Shown here: positions 38,084 to 46,709 of the stretch, piece by piece | Layout: each line of letters opens with the position of its first letter | How positions within the stretch are numbered: position 1 is the first letter of the stretch | From: Paenibacillus sp. FSL K6-0276 | GTDB lineage: Bacteria > Bacillota > Bacilli > Paenibacillales > Paenibacillaceae | Length of the DNA stretch: 64,000 nucleotides | NCBI RefSeq assembly: GCF_037977235.1 | Contig: NZ_CP150276.1 | Span: 1,426,001-1,490,000 of the forward strand | Direction of reading: 5' to 3' | The notes under the pieces: generated by a model | Databases searched by the model: none | The model's input: the letters and a program-made list of their open reading frames with translations, nothing else | What the model was told of the DNA's origin: nothing | Position numbers and translations under genes: made by a program

Positions 38084-38287
38084 TTCGGTAATGAAATCGT
38101 CAGCTCTTTCAGGGCTTTAAAAGGGAAGATTTGGCGCATCGGTACGATGGGTTTCAGCTGTCGTGAGAATAACATGCTGCGCTTGCTTGGAGCGCTGGAA
38201 GCAGTGCTGCTGCGTCACGGGTTTGGAGTCTCTTGTGGGCTTGGTGTTCAGGCAGCACTTGACGTATATGAGGCAAAAGTAAGATAA
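38084..38287 (+). pseudogene. 3' remnant of a class V aminotransferase gene
   Basis: The plus frame from 38084 (after a TGA at 38081) to TAA 38285-38287 encodes the end of a PucG/alanine-glyoxylate-type aminotransferase: LKGKIWRIGTMGFSCRENN, then LRLLGALEAVLLRHGF. No start or upstream part of about 320 residues exists, because the sequence before it is the 5' end of the divergent chromate transporter gene. It is read as a gene fragment left by deletion. Confidence 0.6.
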
Positions 38288-38362
38288 TCGTTGGAATAGA
38301 GCGGCCGACGGGGAGTTCAAACCAGAGGTGTCCAGAGCGATTGGACAATCTTTGGAAATAAG

Positions 38363-38403
38363 AAAACGGCTATCACCTATAGGGATGACGGAGCCGTTTT
38401 TTT
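38363..38403 (+). terminator. Terminator after the aminotransferase remnant
   Basis: AAAACGGCT (38363-38371) with AGCCGTTTT (38392-38400) and seven T. It probably belonged to the lost aminotransferase gene. Confidence 0.85.
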
Positions 38404-38520
38404 CTTACAATATCAGACTTGCCAGCCATGATATCTACACAACCGATTGTTAGAAAATCCTCTATTAATATGTAACTATTCACTACATCAAGAATGCACT
38501 TGAACGGGGGAGAGATGACA

Positions 38521-40332
38521 ATGACAACTTTTACAAGAAAGCCTTTAGCAGACTGTGTGCCTGAGCTTGTAGCTACGGCCCGAGGCGATAAACCGGCAAC
38601 ACTGGTAATCACTGGTGGGAAGCTAGTTAATGTATGTTCTGGTGAAATTCTAGAAGGAATGTCTGTTGGTATACAAGGTGGACGTATCGCATACGTAGGC
38701 AAAGATGTTACACATATGATCGGTGAAGGAACGCAGGTTATTGATGCCAACGGCAAGTATATTGCTCCGGGACTACTTGATGGTCACTGTCATATTGAGA
38801 GCACTCAGTTAACCGTTACCGAATTTTCCCGCGCAGTATTACCTCTAGGCACGACCGGAGGTTTCTTTGATGCCCATGAGATCGCTAATGTATTCGGGCT
38901 GAAAGGCATTCAATTGATGCTGGATGAAATGCGTGGTACGCCGTTAGCTGCTTATATGCAGGTGGCTTCTTGTGTGCCTGCGGCAGGTGCGGAATTCGAG
39001 ACTACGGGTGCTTCTATTGGGCCTGAAGAAGTGGCTGAAGCCTTTACCTGGGGAGACGATGTGATCGCTCTAGGCGAAGTAATGAATTTCCCAGGCGTTG
39101 TTTACGGTGATGAGAAAATGCTTGGAGAGATTCAAGCTACACTGCGAGCAGGCAGATTTGTAGATGGTCATTTCACATGGCCTTCCAGTGACTGGAGACT
39201 GCCAGTGTATGCAGCTGCAGGGGTAACTGGCGATCATGAGTGTGTGACGGCAGACGATGTGATCGAGCGCGTTCGGCTTGGAATGTATGCCAAAATGCGC
39301 CGTGGTTCCGCTTGGCATGATGTGGCTAAGACAATTACGGCCCATACAGAACACGGAATTGATACTCGCCGAATGATGCTAGTAACGGATGACCGTAGTT
39401 CAGAATCATTGCGAGATGAAGGTCATATGAATTTCGTTCTGCGCGATGCGATTGCTCAAGGCGTGAAGCCGATAACGGCTATACAAATGGCTACTATTAA
39501 TACTGCTGAACGCTTCGGTTTAGCGCGCGATATAGGTTCTATTACTCCGGGTTCCTTTGCAGATATTATTCTGCTGGACGGGAATTTGGCGGATGTTAAC
39601 GTAGTACTTACGATTGCCGCAGGTGTAGTAGTTGCTGAGAACGGTGTAATGACGGCAGAACTTGCTAAATTCACTTATCCAGAGGAAGTTTTGGCTTCGG
39701 TTCATTTGCCACAGCGTCCTACTTCAGAAGATTTCATTATCGCTACTCCAATTGAAACTGGTGAACTTACTACAAGAGTTATCAAAGTAAGAGAAAATCA
39801 TGTGGAGACCATTGAACGAATGGTTTCGATACCTGTAGTGGCGGGGCAACTGGATGTAAATGCTGTGGAAGGTCTGTGCAAAATCGCTGTGCTTGAACGG
39901 CATAAAGGAACAGGAAATAAATCAGTGGCTGTTGTAGAAGGCATCGGATTTAAGGAGCCTGCTGCCATTGCGATGACGGTTGCGCATGATAGTCATAATG
40001 TACTCGTTATCGGCAATGACGATGAGTTAATGGCTAAAGCTGCAAATGCGGTGGCTGACGCCCAGGGTGGTGTTTGCATGATCACATCCAATGGAGAAAC
40101 GTTATTCCCTCTGGCAATTGCAGGTTTGATGTCCACAGAGCCATTTGAAATTGCTGCTGCAAAATCGGCTGCGATCAGCAAAGCGCTGTATGATGCAGGC
40201 TGTACTTTGAATTATGCGTTCATGACCTTATCGTTGCTTGCTTTGGCGGTTATCCCGACGCTACGCATCACAGATAAAGGACTTGTTCGGATCTCGCCTG
40301 AAGGCATACAGTTAGTGCCACTGTTTGTTTAA
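38521..40332 (+). CDS. ade: Adenine deaminase
   Basis: Amidohydrolase of 603 residues converting adenine to hypoxanthine in purine salvage. The N-terminal composite domain is followed by the metal site LLDGHCHIESTQLT and FDAHEIANVFG, the later EHGIDTRRMMLVTDDRSS and TINTAERFGL..GSITPGSFAD. The C-terminal ade-specific domain includes DSHNVLVIGNDDE and ATPIETGELTTR. ATG 38521 is best spaced from GGGGGAG; the ATG at 38515 is an alternative. Single gene with its own terminator; no purine riboswitch was recognised upstream. Confidence 0.95.
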   Translation: MTTFTRKPLADCVPELVATARGDKPATLVITGGKLVNVCSGEILEGMSVGIQGGRIAYVGKDVTHMIGEGTQVIDANGKYIAPGLLDGHCHIESTQLTVTEFSRAVLPLGTTGGFFDAHEIANVFGLKGIQLMLDEMRGTPLAAYMQVASCVPAAGAEFETTGASIGPEEVAEAFTWGDDVIALGEVMNFPGVVYGDEKMLGEIQATLRAGRFVDGHFTWPSSDWRLPVYAAAGVTGDHECVTADDVIERVRLGMYAKMRRGSAWHDVAKTITAHTEHGIDTRRMMLVTDDRSSESLRDEGHMNFVLRDAIAQGVKPITAIQMATINTAERFGLARDIGSITPGSFADIILLDGNLADVNVVLTIAAGVVVAENGVMTAELAKFTYPEEVLASVHLPQRPTSEDFIIATPIETGELTTRVIKVRENHVETIERMVSIPVVAGQLDVNAVEGLCKIAVLERHKGTGNKSVAVVEGIGFKEPAAIAMTVAHDSHNVLVIGNDDELMAKAANAVADAQGGVCMITSNGETLFPLAIAGLMSTEPFEIAAAKSAAISKALYDAGCTLNYAFMTLSLLALAVIPTLRITDKGLVRISPEGIQLVPLFV

Positions 40333-40364
40333 GTAAAGTTAACTGAATAATAATTAGGCAAAAG

Positions 40365-40404
40365 ACTGTTTTGAGGTCGTTTATGACCATTCAGAACAGT
40401 TTTT
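40365..40404 (+). terminator. Terminator after ade
   Basis: ACTGTTTTGA (40365-40374) pairs with TCAGAACAGT (40391-40400), one G/T wobble, with inner GGTC/GACC, followed by T residues. Confidence 0.85.
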
Positions 40405-40653
40405 GTTGAAAAAATAAGAAAGACTAAGTTTTTAAATATACATATTAAACAGATGGACAAAGATTGAAACATTTTTCTGTGGAATTAATGAAGAAATATT
40501 AACAAAGCGTAGTCAGGTGACGATAATAATGTTAAATTAGATAAAAATTAAAGTGAATGAATGGAGTTAAATTTACATTATTGGCATATAACGAAATTAT
40601 AGATATCATCAGGTTTCAGATAACCAAACTAAGCGGGACGAGGTGCATGAGAG
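40405..40653. other. AT-rich intergenic region before the IDEAL gene
   Basis: No gene is seen. At 40411-40450 the sequence AATAAGAAAGACTAAGTTTT loosely resembles the start of the two-hairpin repeats, but the complementary arm is missing; it may be a decayed copy or chance AT-rich similarity. Confidence 0.4.
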
Positions 40654-41106
40654 ATGATCAGACTAGAAACGCAAGACATTCTGAATATTAGCATGAAGCA
40701 AATTGCTACTATTTTTAAAATGAAGCCGCTTGAGCTGAGATTTGTCACCGATTTTCAGGGTGAGAAATATCTCTTAACCAATGATAAGTTACACCTCAGC
40801 AACCAGCAGTATTGGGCAAAGGTTATGGAATGTGTCTTTGATGATCATGTTAGACCTGTGCTAATGTGTGAAGTGTTATATTTCCTTCGTAACGAATTTC
40901 TGGAAAGTGATATTAAGATATGTTTCTCTTATGATTACGCAGAGGATGGGAATGGAGGAGCCACCGCAACGGCTGAAGTATTGTTTAATGATTCAGCTGA
41001 TTTGCAGCCGAGCGAGATTGCCGAGCTGATCGATTTTGCGTTGACCTTACAGGACAAGCAATGGTTCCATGAACTGACTACTAAATATAAGCAGCTTACA
41101 GCATAA
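40654..41106 (+). CDS. IDEAL-domain protein
   Basis: A 150-residue protein. The C-terminal motif EIAELIDFALTLQDKQWFHE followed by LTTKYKQL matches the IDEAL domain (IDxAL consensus) found in competence-related and other Bacillota proteins such as ComK anti-adaptors. The N-terminal 100 residues (TQDILNISMKQIATIFKMKP) form an unclassified alpha/beta region, longer than the usual small IDEAL proteins. A role in protein interaction is inferred only. GAGGTG lies about 10 nt before the ATG. Confidence 0.8.
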   Translation: MIRLETQDILNISMKQIATIFKMKPLELRFVTDFQGEKYLLTNDKLHLSNQQYWAKVMECVFDDHVRPVLMCEVLYFLRNEFLESDIKICFSYDYAEDGNGGATATAEVLFNDSADLQPSEIAELIDFALTLQDKQWFHELTTKYKQLTA

Positions 41107-41145
41107 GCATCTCTCTAATCCTTAGATCTTATGAACTGACATAGC

Positions 41146-41195
41146 AAACCGTCTTATCTGCAGCAGAGAATATTTGCGGACAAAACGGTTTTTTT
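41146..41195. terminator. Terminator between the IDEAL gene and hemH
   Basis: AAACCGT (41146-41152) with ACGGTTT (41185-41191) and seven T; a small inner TCTGC/GCAGA hairpin is present. Convergent genes on both sides. Confidence 0.7.
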
Positions 41196-41198
41196 GCG

Positions 41199-42212
41199 TT
41201 ACCAGCCCATGGCGTTTCGTTCAACATGCTGAGCCAGAAATTGAAGCCAGTCCTCATGATTATTCAAGCAGGGAATCGCAGTGAAGTCTTCAGCATGTCC
41301 TCCTCCAGCCTCGAATTGTTCACACCCTTCTATCGCTAGCTCATGCAGCGTTTCCAGACAATCAGTTACAAGACCCGGTGAGAAAATCAAAGGTCTATGA
41401 ATTCCGCGTTCCGCTAGCTTTCCCAAAACATCTGCTGTAGAGGGACCTACCCACTCTTCGCGTCCGAAGCGTGATTGAAAAGTAACTTGCCAGCATCCGG
41501 TCTCCCAATTCATAGCTGATGCGAGAAGACGCGCGGTTTCCATACATTGCTCTGGATAGGGATCGCCTGTATCTGCATAACGTTTGGGTATCCCGTGGAA
41601 GGTCAGTACGAAATAATCAGGATCAGAGCTCAGGAGTTCCATTTGCTGCAGTAAATGCGACTTCATGGCTGAAATATAACCGGGTTCATTATAGTAAGTA
41701 TCCATAAATCTGAGAGCTGGAATAAGGCGCTTCGTTACCGGTCCAGTGGAGCTTTGGCGTCCTAGTGCAGCAAAGCTCGCCTGATCGAATACGGATGCCG
41801 TCGTAGTGGACGAATATTGCGGGAATAGCGGTACAATAATGATGCGTGTGACTCCGGCAGTCTCCAATGTGTTCATCGCTTGTTCCATACTTGGTTCGCT
41901 ATACGCTAAGCCAAGCTCTACTTGATACCGTGGGCCTAGAAGCGCTTGTAAACCAGATTGCTGAGCTAATGAGTGGAAGAGTAGAGGTGATCCTTCTGTA
42001 GTCCATATTTGTCTGTACAGCTCAGCCGACCGGCGTGGACGTGTGCGCAGAATAATGACGCGCAGCAAAGGTTGCCAGAGCAGAGGGGAAAAATCTATGA
42101 TCCGGCGGTCGGATAAAAAACGTTTCAAATAAGGACGCACAGCTTTAGCAGTAGGTGCAGTAGGTGTGCCAATTTGGGCGAGTATAACTCCAATAGGTGG
42201 CTGTTTGTTCAA
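41199..42212 (-). CDS. hemH: Ferrochelatase of the E. coli (HemH) type
   Basis: Inserts Fe2+ into a porphyrin to make heme; about 337 residues. Motifs closely follow the proteobacterial enzyme: GTPTAPTAKAVRPYLKRFLS with DRRIIDFSPLLW, the catalytic His in LTFHGIPKRYADTGDPYPEQ, TFQSRFGREEW, PGLVTDCLETLHELA and a final PCLNNHEDW. Bacillota usually carry a shorter coproporphyrin ferrochelatase lacking these features. TTG 42212 is preferred because AAAGGAG is 9 nt upstream; ATG 42233 has no site. No other heme genes are adjacent. Confidence 0.92.
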   Translation of the reverse strand: MNKQPPIGVILAQIGTPTAPTAKAVRPYLKRFLSDRRIIDFSPLLWQPLLRVIILRTRPRRSAELYRQIWTTEGSPLLFHSLAQQSGLQALLGPRYQVELGLAYSEPSMEQAMNTLETAGVTRIIIVPLFPQYSSTTTASVFDQASFAALGRQSSTGPVTKRLIPALRFMDTYYNEPGYISAMKSHLLQQMELLSSDPDYFVLTFHGIPKRYADTGDPYPEQCMETARLLASAMNWETGCWQVTFQSRFGREEWVGPSTADVLGKLAERGIHRPLIFSPGLVTDCLETLHELAIEGCEQFEAGGGHAEDFTAIPCLNNHEDWLQFLAQHVERNAMGW

Positions 42213-42709
42213 AGCATTGAACTCCTTTCCCATGTTAGAGATCGTTCTAAAATAGCATATCTATTCTTGGATGCACAATAATTGAGATCACGTTATCTCC
42301 CTTGGGAAGAGGAAATGGGTGTATTTGTTTGGGATAAATAATGAAAAATCACGTTTATGAGCAAATAGTGATGTTTCTTATAGGGTATGTGATTTTAGAT
42401 ACAGAGGAATTGCGGAAAAGTTTGGTAGTATCAAACCAGAAATTGATTGATAAAGCGCCTTCATTCTTTTTCTAATATCATATGTGAATTATTTCACCTT
42501 TTATTCGGTTTATTGTTAAAAGGAAGGAATGAATAGATTTAAGGCATTCTTTTTTTGGAAAGTGATGGGTCGCGCATAAGCATGAGAGGGGGGATGAGTT
42601 CTTATGAAGAGAGAAGTAATGCTTCATAAGAAGAGAAGGGGCGCCGTGAAAGGTAAGTTCGGTTAAGAAAAGCTTTATATCACTGGGGATTTGGTAAAGG
42701 AGAATTTTA
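42213..42709. other. Long intergenic region upstream of the FMN-binding protein
   Basis: About 475 nt, mostly AT-rich. It holds one possible 20-codon ORF (42604-42666, MKREVMLHKKRRGAVKGKFG) with AGGGGGG about 10-14 nt upstream, and presumably the promoters of hemH and the secreted flavoprotein gene. No confident promoter, terminator or riboswitch was recognised. Confidence 0.4.
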
Positions 42710-45001
42710 TTGAAAAAACTAATTTCTTTAACGGTTAGCGCGGCAATATTGTTAGCACCATTTGCTTACACACTTAATGTGCCTGCATTGAACTTGAAGG
42801 TGGATGCAGTATCCGCAGCTTCTGAAGAAGCGGATGCACCAGCAGCCAAACCAACAGCAAAACCAGCAGCAACAGCAAAACCAGTAGCAACACCAAAAGC
42901 AACAGCAAAACCAGTAGCAACACCAAAGCCAACAGCAAAACCAGTAGTAACACCGAAAGCAACGGTAAAACCAGTAGCAACACCAAAGGCAACCGCAGCT
43001 CCAGCAGCAACGACAAAACCAGTTACAACGCCAAAAGCGACCGCTGCTCCAGCGGCTACAGTAGTTCCAGCTGCGACTGTTAAGCCTGTGCCTACAACAT
43101 TGCCGGTTACAGTTAAGGAAAATGTATATCAAGATGGGGTTTACGTAGCTTATGGCGATGCATACTCCAAAGGTACTGAAGGCGCTAAGATCGAAATTAA
43201 AGATGGAAAAATTACTAGCATTGATCTCCTGAGAACCAGCCCTAAGCTGATCGATAGAGATGCTCGCAACAATTATAGCGCTTTATGGCAAGCTTATGGA
43301 TTGATGAAGAATAAATTGATTGGCAAAACAAGAGATGGAGCAGCAGCAGTAGATGCTGTTTCGGGAGCTACCCGCTCTAGTAATGGCTGGAAATTGTCTG
43401 TTGATAGAGCGTTTGAAAGAGCTCTAACAGTGAAAGATACAGATGCAATTTACTTTGATGGTGTTCATATGGGCATAGATCCTACAGGTAAATATGCAGT
43501 ATTTGCAACCTACGAATCCAATAAGCTCATAGCTGTTAAAGTGTACCCGCTGAACAGTGCTGGTGATTTCGTGGATGAGAAGGCTTACACGGCTGAGCAA
43601 TCAGCAGCAGTTGCAGCTATAACTCCAGCATTGCTGGCTAAAGGAACAGCTGCACAACCTGTCGCAGGACTCGAAGCCGACTTTAAGGCTGCGATTAATG
43701 CTTTCTGGGATGCTGAGCAGAATGCAAAGATTAACAATACTTCTGCTTATGTAGACGGTTTCTATTCCTCTTACGGAACTGCAAGAAGTGTTGGCGTTGA
43801 AAGAGCTGACATCGTGATCCGCAACGGCAAGTTAGTGGATGTGAAACTGTTCAGACTTGGAAACAACCTAATTGACAGAGGTGCAACTGCTTATGCAGAA
43901 GTTGTAAAAGCTAATGCTCCGATGACAGCTAAGTTGCTCGCCAATGGATCTTACTTCGCTAAGTATGATGAGAAGGTTGATGGAATTTCAGGAGCTACAG
44001 AAAGCAGTCACGGTTGGAATCAGGCCGTAGAAAGAGCTTTCGAAAAAGCACTGAAAGTTCCTGGAGAAAGTAAATATTTTGATGGCAAATTCGCAGGTGT
44101 AGATAACCAATCTAAAGTGTTACTGCTTGTTGATGTTGCATCAGATGCAGTTACCAACATTAAAGTAAGCTTGTTTGGAACTGACGGCAAGCTAATTGCT
44201 GACGATAAACTGAGTGCAGAACAAAAATCGCTAGTGGGTACACTTACTTCAGGATTACTTGAAAAAGGTGTGAAAATGTCTGATATTACAGGTCAAGAAG
44301 CGTTATCCGCAGCTGCCAAAGCTGCACTGACTGATGCTTTGACTAACGCATCCAAAGTTCAAGGAACCTATAAAGACGGAACCTTTACTGCATTTGGTGA
44401 TGCCTATGATAAAGGAACAAACAGAGCAGATGTGACTCTACGTAATGGTAAGATCGTAAATGTTGCATTGTATCGTGTAGGAATGAACCTTGTTGACAGA
44501 GGCGAAGCTGCTTACCCTGAGGTGGTAAAAGCGATTCCTCAATTGAAAGCTAGCTTCCTGGCAGCAGGTACTAGAGAAGCAGTGCAAGATGTAGACGCCG
44601 TTTCCGGCGCAACTAGCAGTAGTGTTGCACTTAAGACTGCGGTGGATAGAGCATACGGAAAAGCTGAGATTGTTGAAACTAACAAAGCTGCTTACTTCGA
44701 TGGAATCTTCATTGGTGTAAGTGCTGATAAGCTTGTAAATATTATGGCTTATGTAGAACATGGCGTTCCTGTTAAAATGCTTGTCTACTATCTAGACAAA
44801 GATGGAAAGACAAGAACAATTAATCAACTGACGGATGCTGAGTTGGCCGTGAAGAGCGAGATTGAGTCGACTTCAACTGGCAATAGCCTGCACAAGTATG
44901 GATACCGCGCAGCAGCCTTCGGAAATAATGATGCAGAGAAAGAAGTATCTGCTAAAGTGGTTGAAGCCATTAAATCAGCGCTTGAAACAGCTGGTAAATA
45001 A
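42710..45001 (+). CDS. Secreted protein with three FMN-binding (flavinylation) domains
   Basis: A 763-residue exported protein. A signal peptide (1-36, ending near VSAAS) is followed by an Ala/Lys/Pro/Thr stalk (about 45-130, KPVATPKATAKP units). Three homologous modules of about 205 residues start at 139, 347 and 554. Each has an FMN_bind domain ending in the ApbE-type flavinylation site (DAVSGATRSS, DGISGATESS, DAVSGATSSS), then a second domain opening YFDG. FMN would be joined to the SGAT threonine by an ApbE transferase, which is not in the window. Extracellular electron transfer is inferred. There is no lipobox or LPXTG, so how it is retained is unclear. TTG start with AAAGGAG. Confidence 0.9.
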   Translation: MKKLISLTVSAAILLAPFAYTLNVPALNLKVDAVSAASEEADAPAAKPTAKPAATAKPVATPKATAKPVATPKPTAKPVVTPKATVKPVATPKATAAPAATTKPVTTPKATAAPAATVVPAATVKPVPTTLPVTVKENVYQDGVYVAYGDAYSKGTEGAKIEIKDGKITSIDLLRTSPKLIDRDARNNYSALWQAYGLMKNKLIGKTRDGAAAVDAVSGATRSSNGWKLSVDRAFERALTVKDTDAIYFDGVHMGIDPTGKYAVFATYESNKLIAVKVYPLNSAGDFVDEKAYTAEQSAAVAAITPALLAKGTAAQPVAGLEADFKAAINAFWDAEQNAKINNTSAYVDGFYSSYGTARSVGVERADIVIRNGKLVDVKLFRLGNNLIDRGATAYAEVVKANAPMTAKLLANGSYFAKYDEKVDGISGATESSHGWNQAVERAFEKALKVPGESKYFDGKFAGVDNQSKVLLLVDVASDAVTNIKVSLFGTDGKLIADDKLSAEQKSLVGTLTSGLLEKGVKMSDITGQEALSAAAKAALTDALTNASKVQGTYKDGTFTAFGDAYDKGTNRADVTLRNGKIVNVALYRVGMNLVDRGEAAYPEVVKAIPQLKASFLAAGTREAVQDVDAVSGATSSSVALKTAVDRAYGKAEIVETNKAAYFDGIFIGVSADKLVNIMAYVEHGVPVKMLVYYLDKDGKTRTINQLTDAELAVKSEIESTSTGNSLHKYGYRAAAFGNNDAEKEVSAKVVEAIKSALETAGK
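42840..43065 (+). repeat. Degenerate tandem repeat encoding the KPVATPKATA stalk
   Basis: Units such as GCAACAGCAAAACCAGTAGC and ACACCAAAAGCAACAGC recur with a period of about 18-36 nt inside the flavoprotein gene. The tract is likely length-variable and causes long false frames on the minus strand. Confidence 0.75.
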
Positions 45002-45020
45002 GCATTTTTTAATCAATCAA

Positions 45021-45069
45021 GGAGGTTATTCCAGAGCCATATTATGGCCCATGGAGTAATCTCCTTTTT
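45021..45069 (+). terminator. Terminator after the flavoprotein gene
   Basis: GGAGGTTATTCC (45021-45032) pairs with GGAGTAATCTCC (45053-45064), two mismatches, with inner GCCAT/ATGGC, then five T. Confidence 0.8.
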
Positions 45070-45071
45070 CT

Positions 45072-45172
45072 GAATATAAGAACGTATAAGTTTCACATTA
45101 TACGTCATACTAATATTTTTACGAGAAACGACCGTCATCAATAATGGACGATAACGTCGTTTCTTCTTAACC
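45072..45172 (+). repeat. Two-hairpin intergenic repeat, copy D
   Basis: Hairpin 1: ACGTATAA with TTATACGT (loop GTTTCACA), outer AATAT/ATATT. Hairpin 2: GAAACGAC (45125-45132) with GTCGTTTC (45156-45163), inner CGTC/GACG. It ends with the TTCTTCTT tail shared with copy C. It directly follows the terminator of the flavoprotein gene. The rest of the gap up to yhaM has no gene. Confidence 0.75.
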
Positions 45173-45287
45173 TGTACATAAATATGAAAATAGATCGTAT
45201 AGTGATTTAAAGGGATTTTGGACGTGAGTGTCTAAAGTTTAATATAGAGAGCAGGTTCAAAGCCTGTTATTAATAGGAGGCTCCTAC

Positions 45288-46244
45288 ATGACACAAATTA
45301 AACAGCTCGCTCCACAAGATGAATTTGTTGGCTTTTATCTCTTAAGAGAGCTAGCGATCAAACAAACTAATGGTACCCCTCCAAAGGATTATTTTGACCT
45401 AGTTTTGGGGGATTCCAGTGGACAATTGTCCGCAAAATATTGGGATGTCAGCACTACCGATAAAGAAACTTTTTTTCCTATGGCATTGGTGAAGGTTCGC
45501 GGGATTGCTCACACTTATCGTGAAAAACTGCAAATTAAAGTTACTAAAATCAGATTGGTTAACGATGAGGATGGCGTTGCGCTAACGGATTTTATTCGTT
45601 CCGCTCCTATTCGTCCGGTAGACCTCATTCATACGATTAAAGGGGTTATGGCAAGCATCACAGATCCGGAGATTGCTTCGATCGTCTCTTTTTGTGTGAG
45701 TAAAGTGGAAGAGAAATTGATGCATTATCCGGCAGCCAAAACGCATCATCATGCTTATTTTGCTGGACTTGCTTACCATATGGTTCGTATGCTGGAGATC
45801 GGGGATTTTCTGTGCAAGCAGCGTCCCTTCTTGAATCCGGATTTGATGAAGGCGGGAATTATTCTTCATGATATCGCGAAGCCGGAGGAGATGATCTCTC
45901 AGCTCGGAATTGTCTCGGAATATAGCGTTCAGGGTAAATTGATTGGTCATATCTCGATGGCATCTAACTGGATTACGGAAGCCGCCATCCGCTTAGACAT
46001 TGATTTGAATTCGGAGAAAGTTCTGGCGTTACAGCATCTCGTGTTGTCCCACCATAATCTGGGCGAATGGGGCAGTCCTGTTCAGCCGCAGACGGCTGAG
46101 GCTGTAGCTCTGCATCACATTGATGCTATGGATGCGAAGCTGCAAATGGTGGAGGATGCTCTGGATACCACACCAGAAACCGAAGAATGGACGCCATTCA
46201 TCAGAGGTCTGGAGAATAAAGCAGTTTATCGGATGAAGATATAG
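45288..46244 (+). CDS. yhaM: 3'-5' exoribonuclease YhaM
   Basis: A 318-residue RNase of RNA turnover in Bacillota. The N-terminal OB-fold (about 15-110: FVGFYLLRELAIKQTNGTPP, GQLSAKYWDV) is followed by an HD phosphohydrolase-type domain with metal ligands in THHHAYFAGLAYHM, ILHDIAKPEE, GHISMA and VLSHHNLGEWGSP. The length matches B. subtilis YhaM (about 314). Good ribosome site TAGGAGG. No linked partner gene. Confidence 0.94.
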   Translation: MTQIKQLAPQDEFVGFYLLRELAIKQTNGTPPKDYFDLVLGDSSGQLSAKYWDVSTTDKETFFPMALVKVRGIAHTYREKLQIKVTKIRLVNDEDGVALTDFIRSAPIRPVDLIHTIKGVMASITDPEIASIVSFCVSKVEEKLMHYPAAKTHHHAYFAGLAYHMVRMLEIGDFLCKQRPFLNPDLMKAGIILHDIAKPEEMISQLGIVSEYSVQGKLIGHISMASNWITEAAIRLDIDLNSEKVLALQHLVLSHHNLGEWGSPVQPQTAEAVALHHIDAMDAKLQMVEDALDTTPETEEWTPFIRGLENKAVYRMKI

Positions 46245-46327
46245 CGGTACTATGTACAGCTGGGCGATCTATAGATGTGCCGATGATATGTTGCGCTGAT
46301 AGAGTAGTCTTGGGTGGTAGAAAAGAT

Positions 46328-46519
46328 ATTATACGGAATTCTTCCCTATAATTAACCAGTAAAGGGTGTATTTGTTGGGATTATACGGAATTCCTCCCTA
46401 TAATTCCTAATAAATGCGTCAATTACACCTAAACCTTATGAAATATAGGGATAAATTCCCTATAACTCCGTCAAATTGCGCTTAAGCAGAGAACTATAGG
46501 GAGGAAATCCCTATAATTC
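46328..46519. repeat. Cluster of four palindromic CCCTATAATT units
   Basis: Two direct copies of ATTATACGGAATTC[T/C]TCCC continuing TATAATT (46328-46353 and 46380-46405) are followed by two self-complementary copies, TATAGGGATAAATTCCCTAT (from 46444) and TATAGGGAGGAAATCCCTAT (from 46495). Units are about 50-60 nt apart. Spacer pieces AGGGTGTATTTGTT and the complement of AATTACACCT also match each other in inverted orientation. No ORF occupies 46245-46709. Confidence 0.75.
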
Positions 46520-46650
46520 ATCCGCGAGGTTAGCGATCTTTGCAGTTATTCAATTGCCTGTCAAGTATTTCGATACGAAGATGGCATTGATCAAATTGAA
46601 CTATACAGAAGAGAGGATATATTCCTCTATCGAGTATATCCTTTATCTAT

Positions 46651-46690
46651 CACAAACACCCAACCAGCAGGATCTGGTTGGGTGTTTGTG
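46651..46690. terminator. Perfect 17-bp hairpin after the exonuclease gene
   Basis: CACAAACACCCAACCAG (46651-46667) pairs perfectly with CTGGTTGGGTGTTTGTG (46674-46690). It lacks a long T-run but lies 20 nt beyond the minus-strand exonuclease stop and probably terminates that transcript. Confidence 0.6.
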
Positions 46691-46709
46691 ATGATACAAC
46701 ATAAAATGA

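Noticed and set aside
40411..40450. Fifth copy of the two-hairpin repeat
   Set aside because: Only the first 20 or so bases resemble the family; the complementary arms and hairpin 2 are absent.
42752..43132. Cys/Trp- and Leu-rich antisense frames opposite the flavoprotein stalk
   Set aside because: Artefacts of the KPVATPKATA codon repeat.
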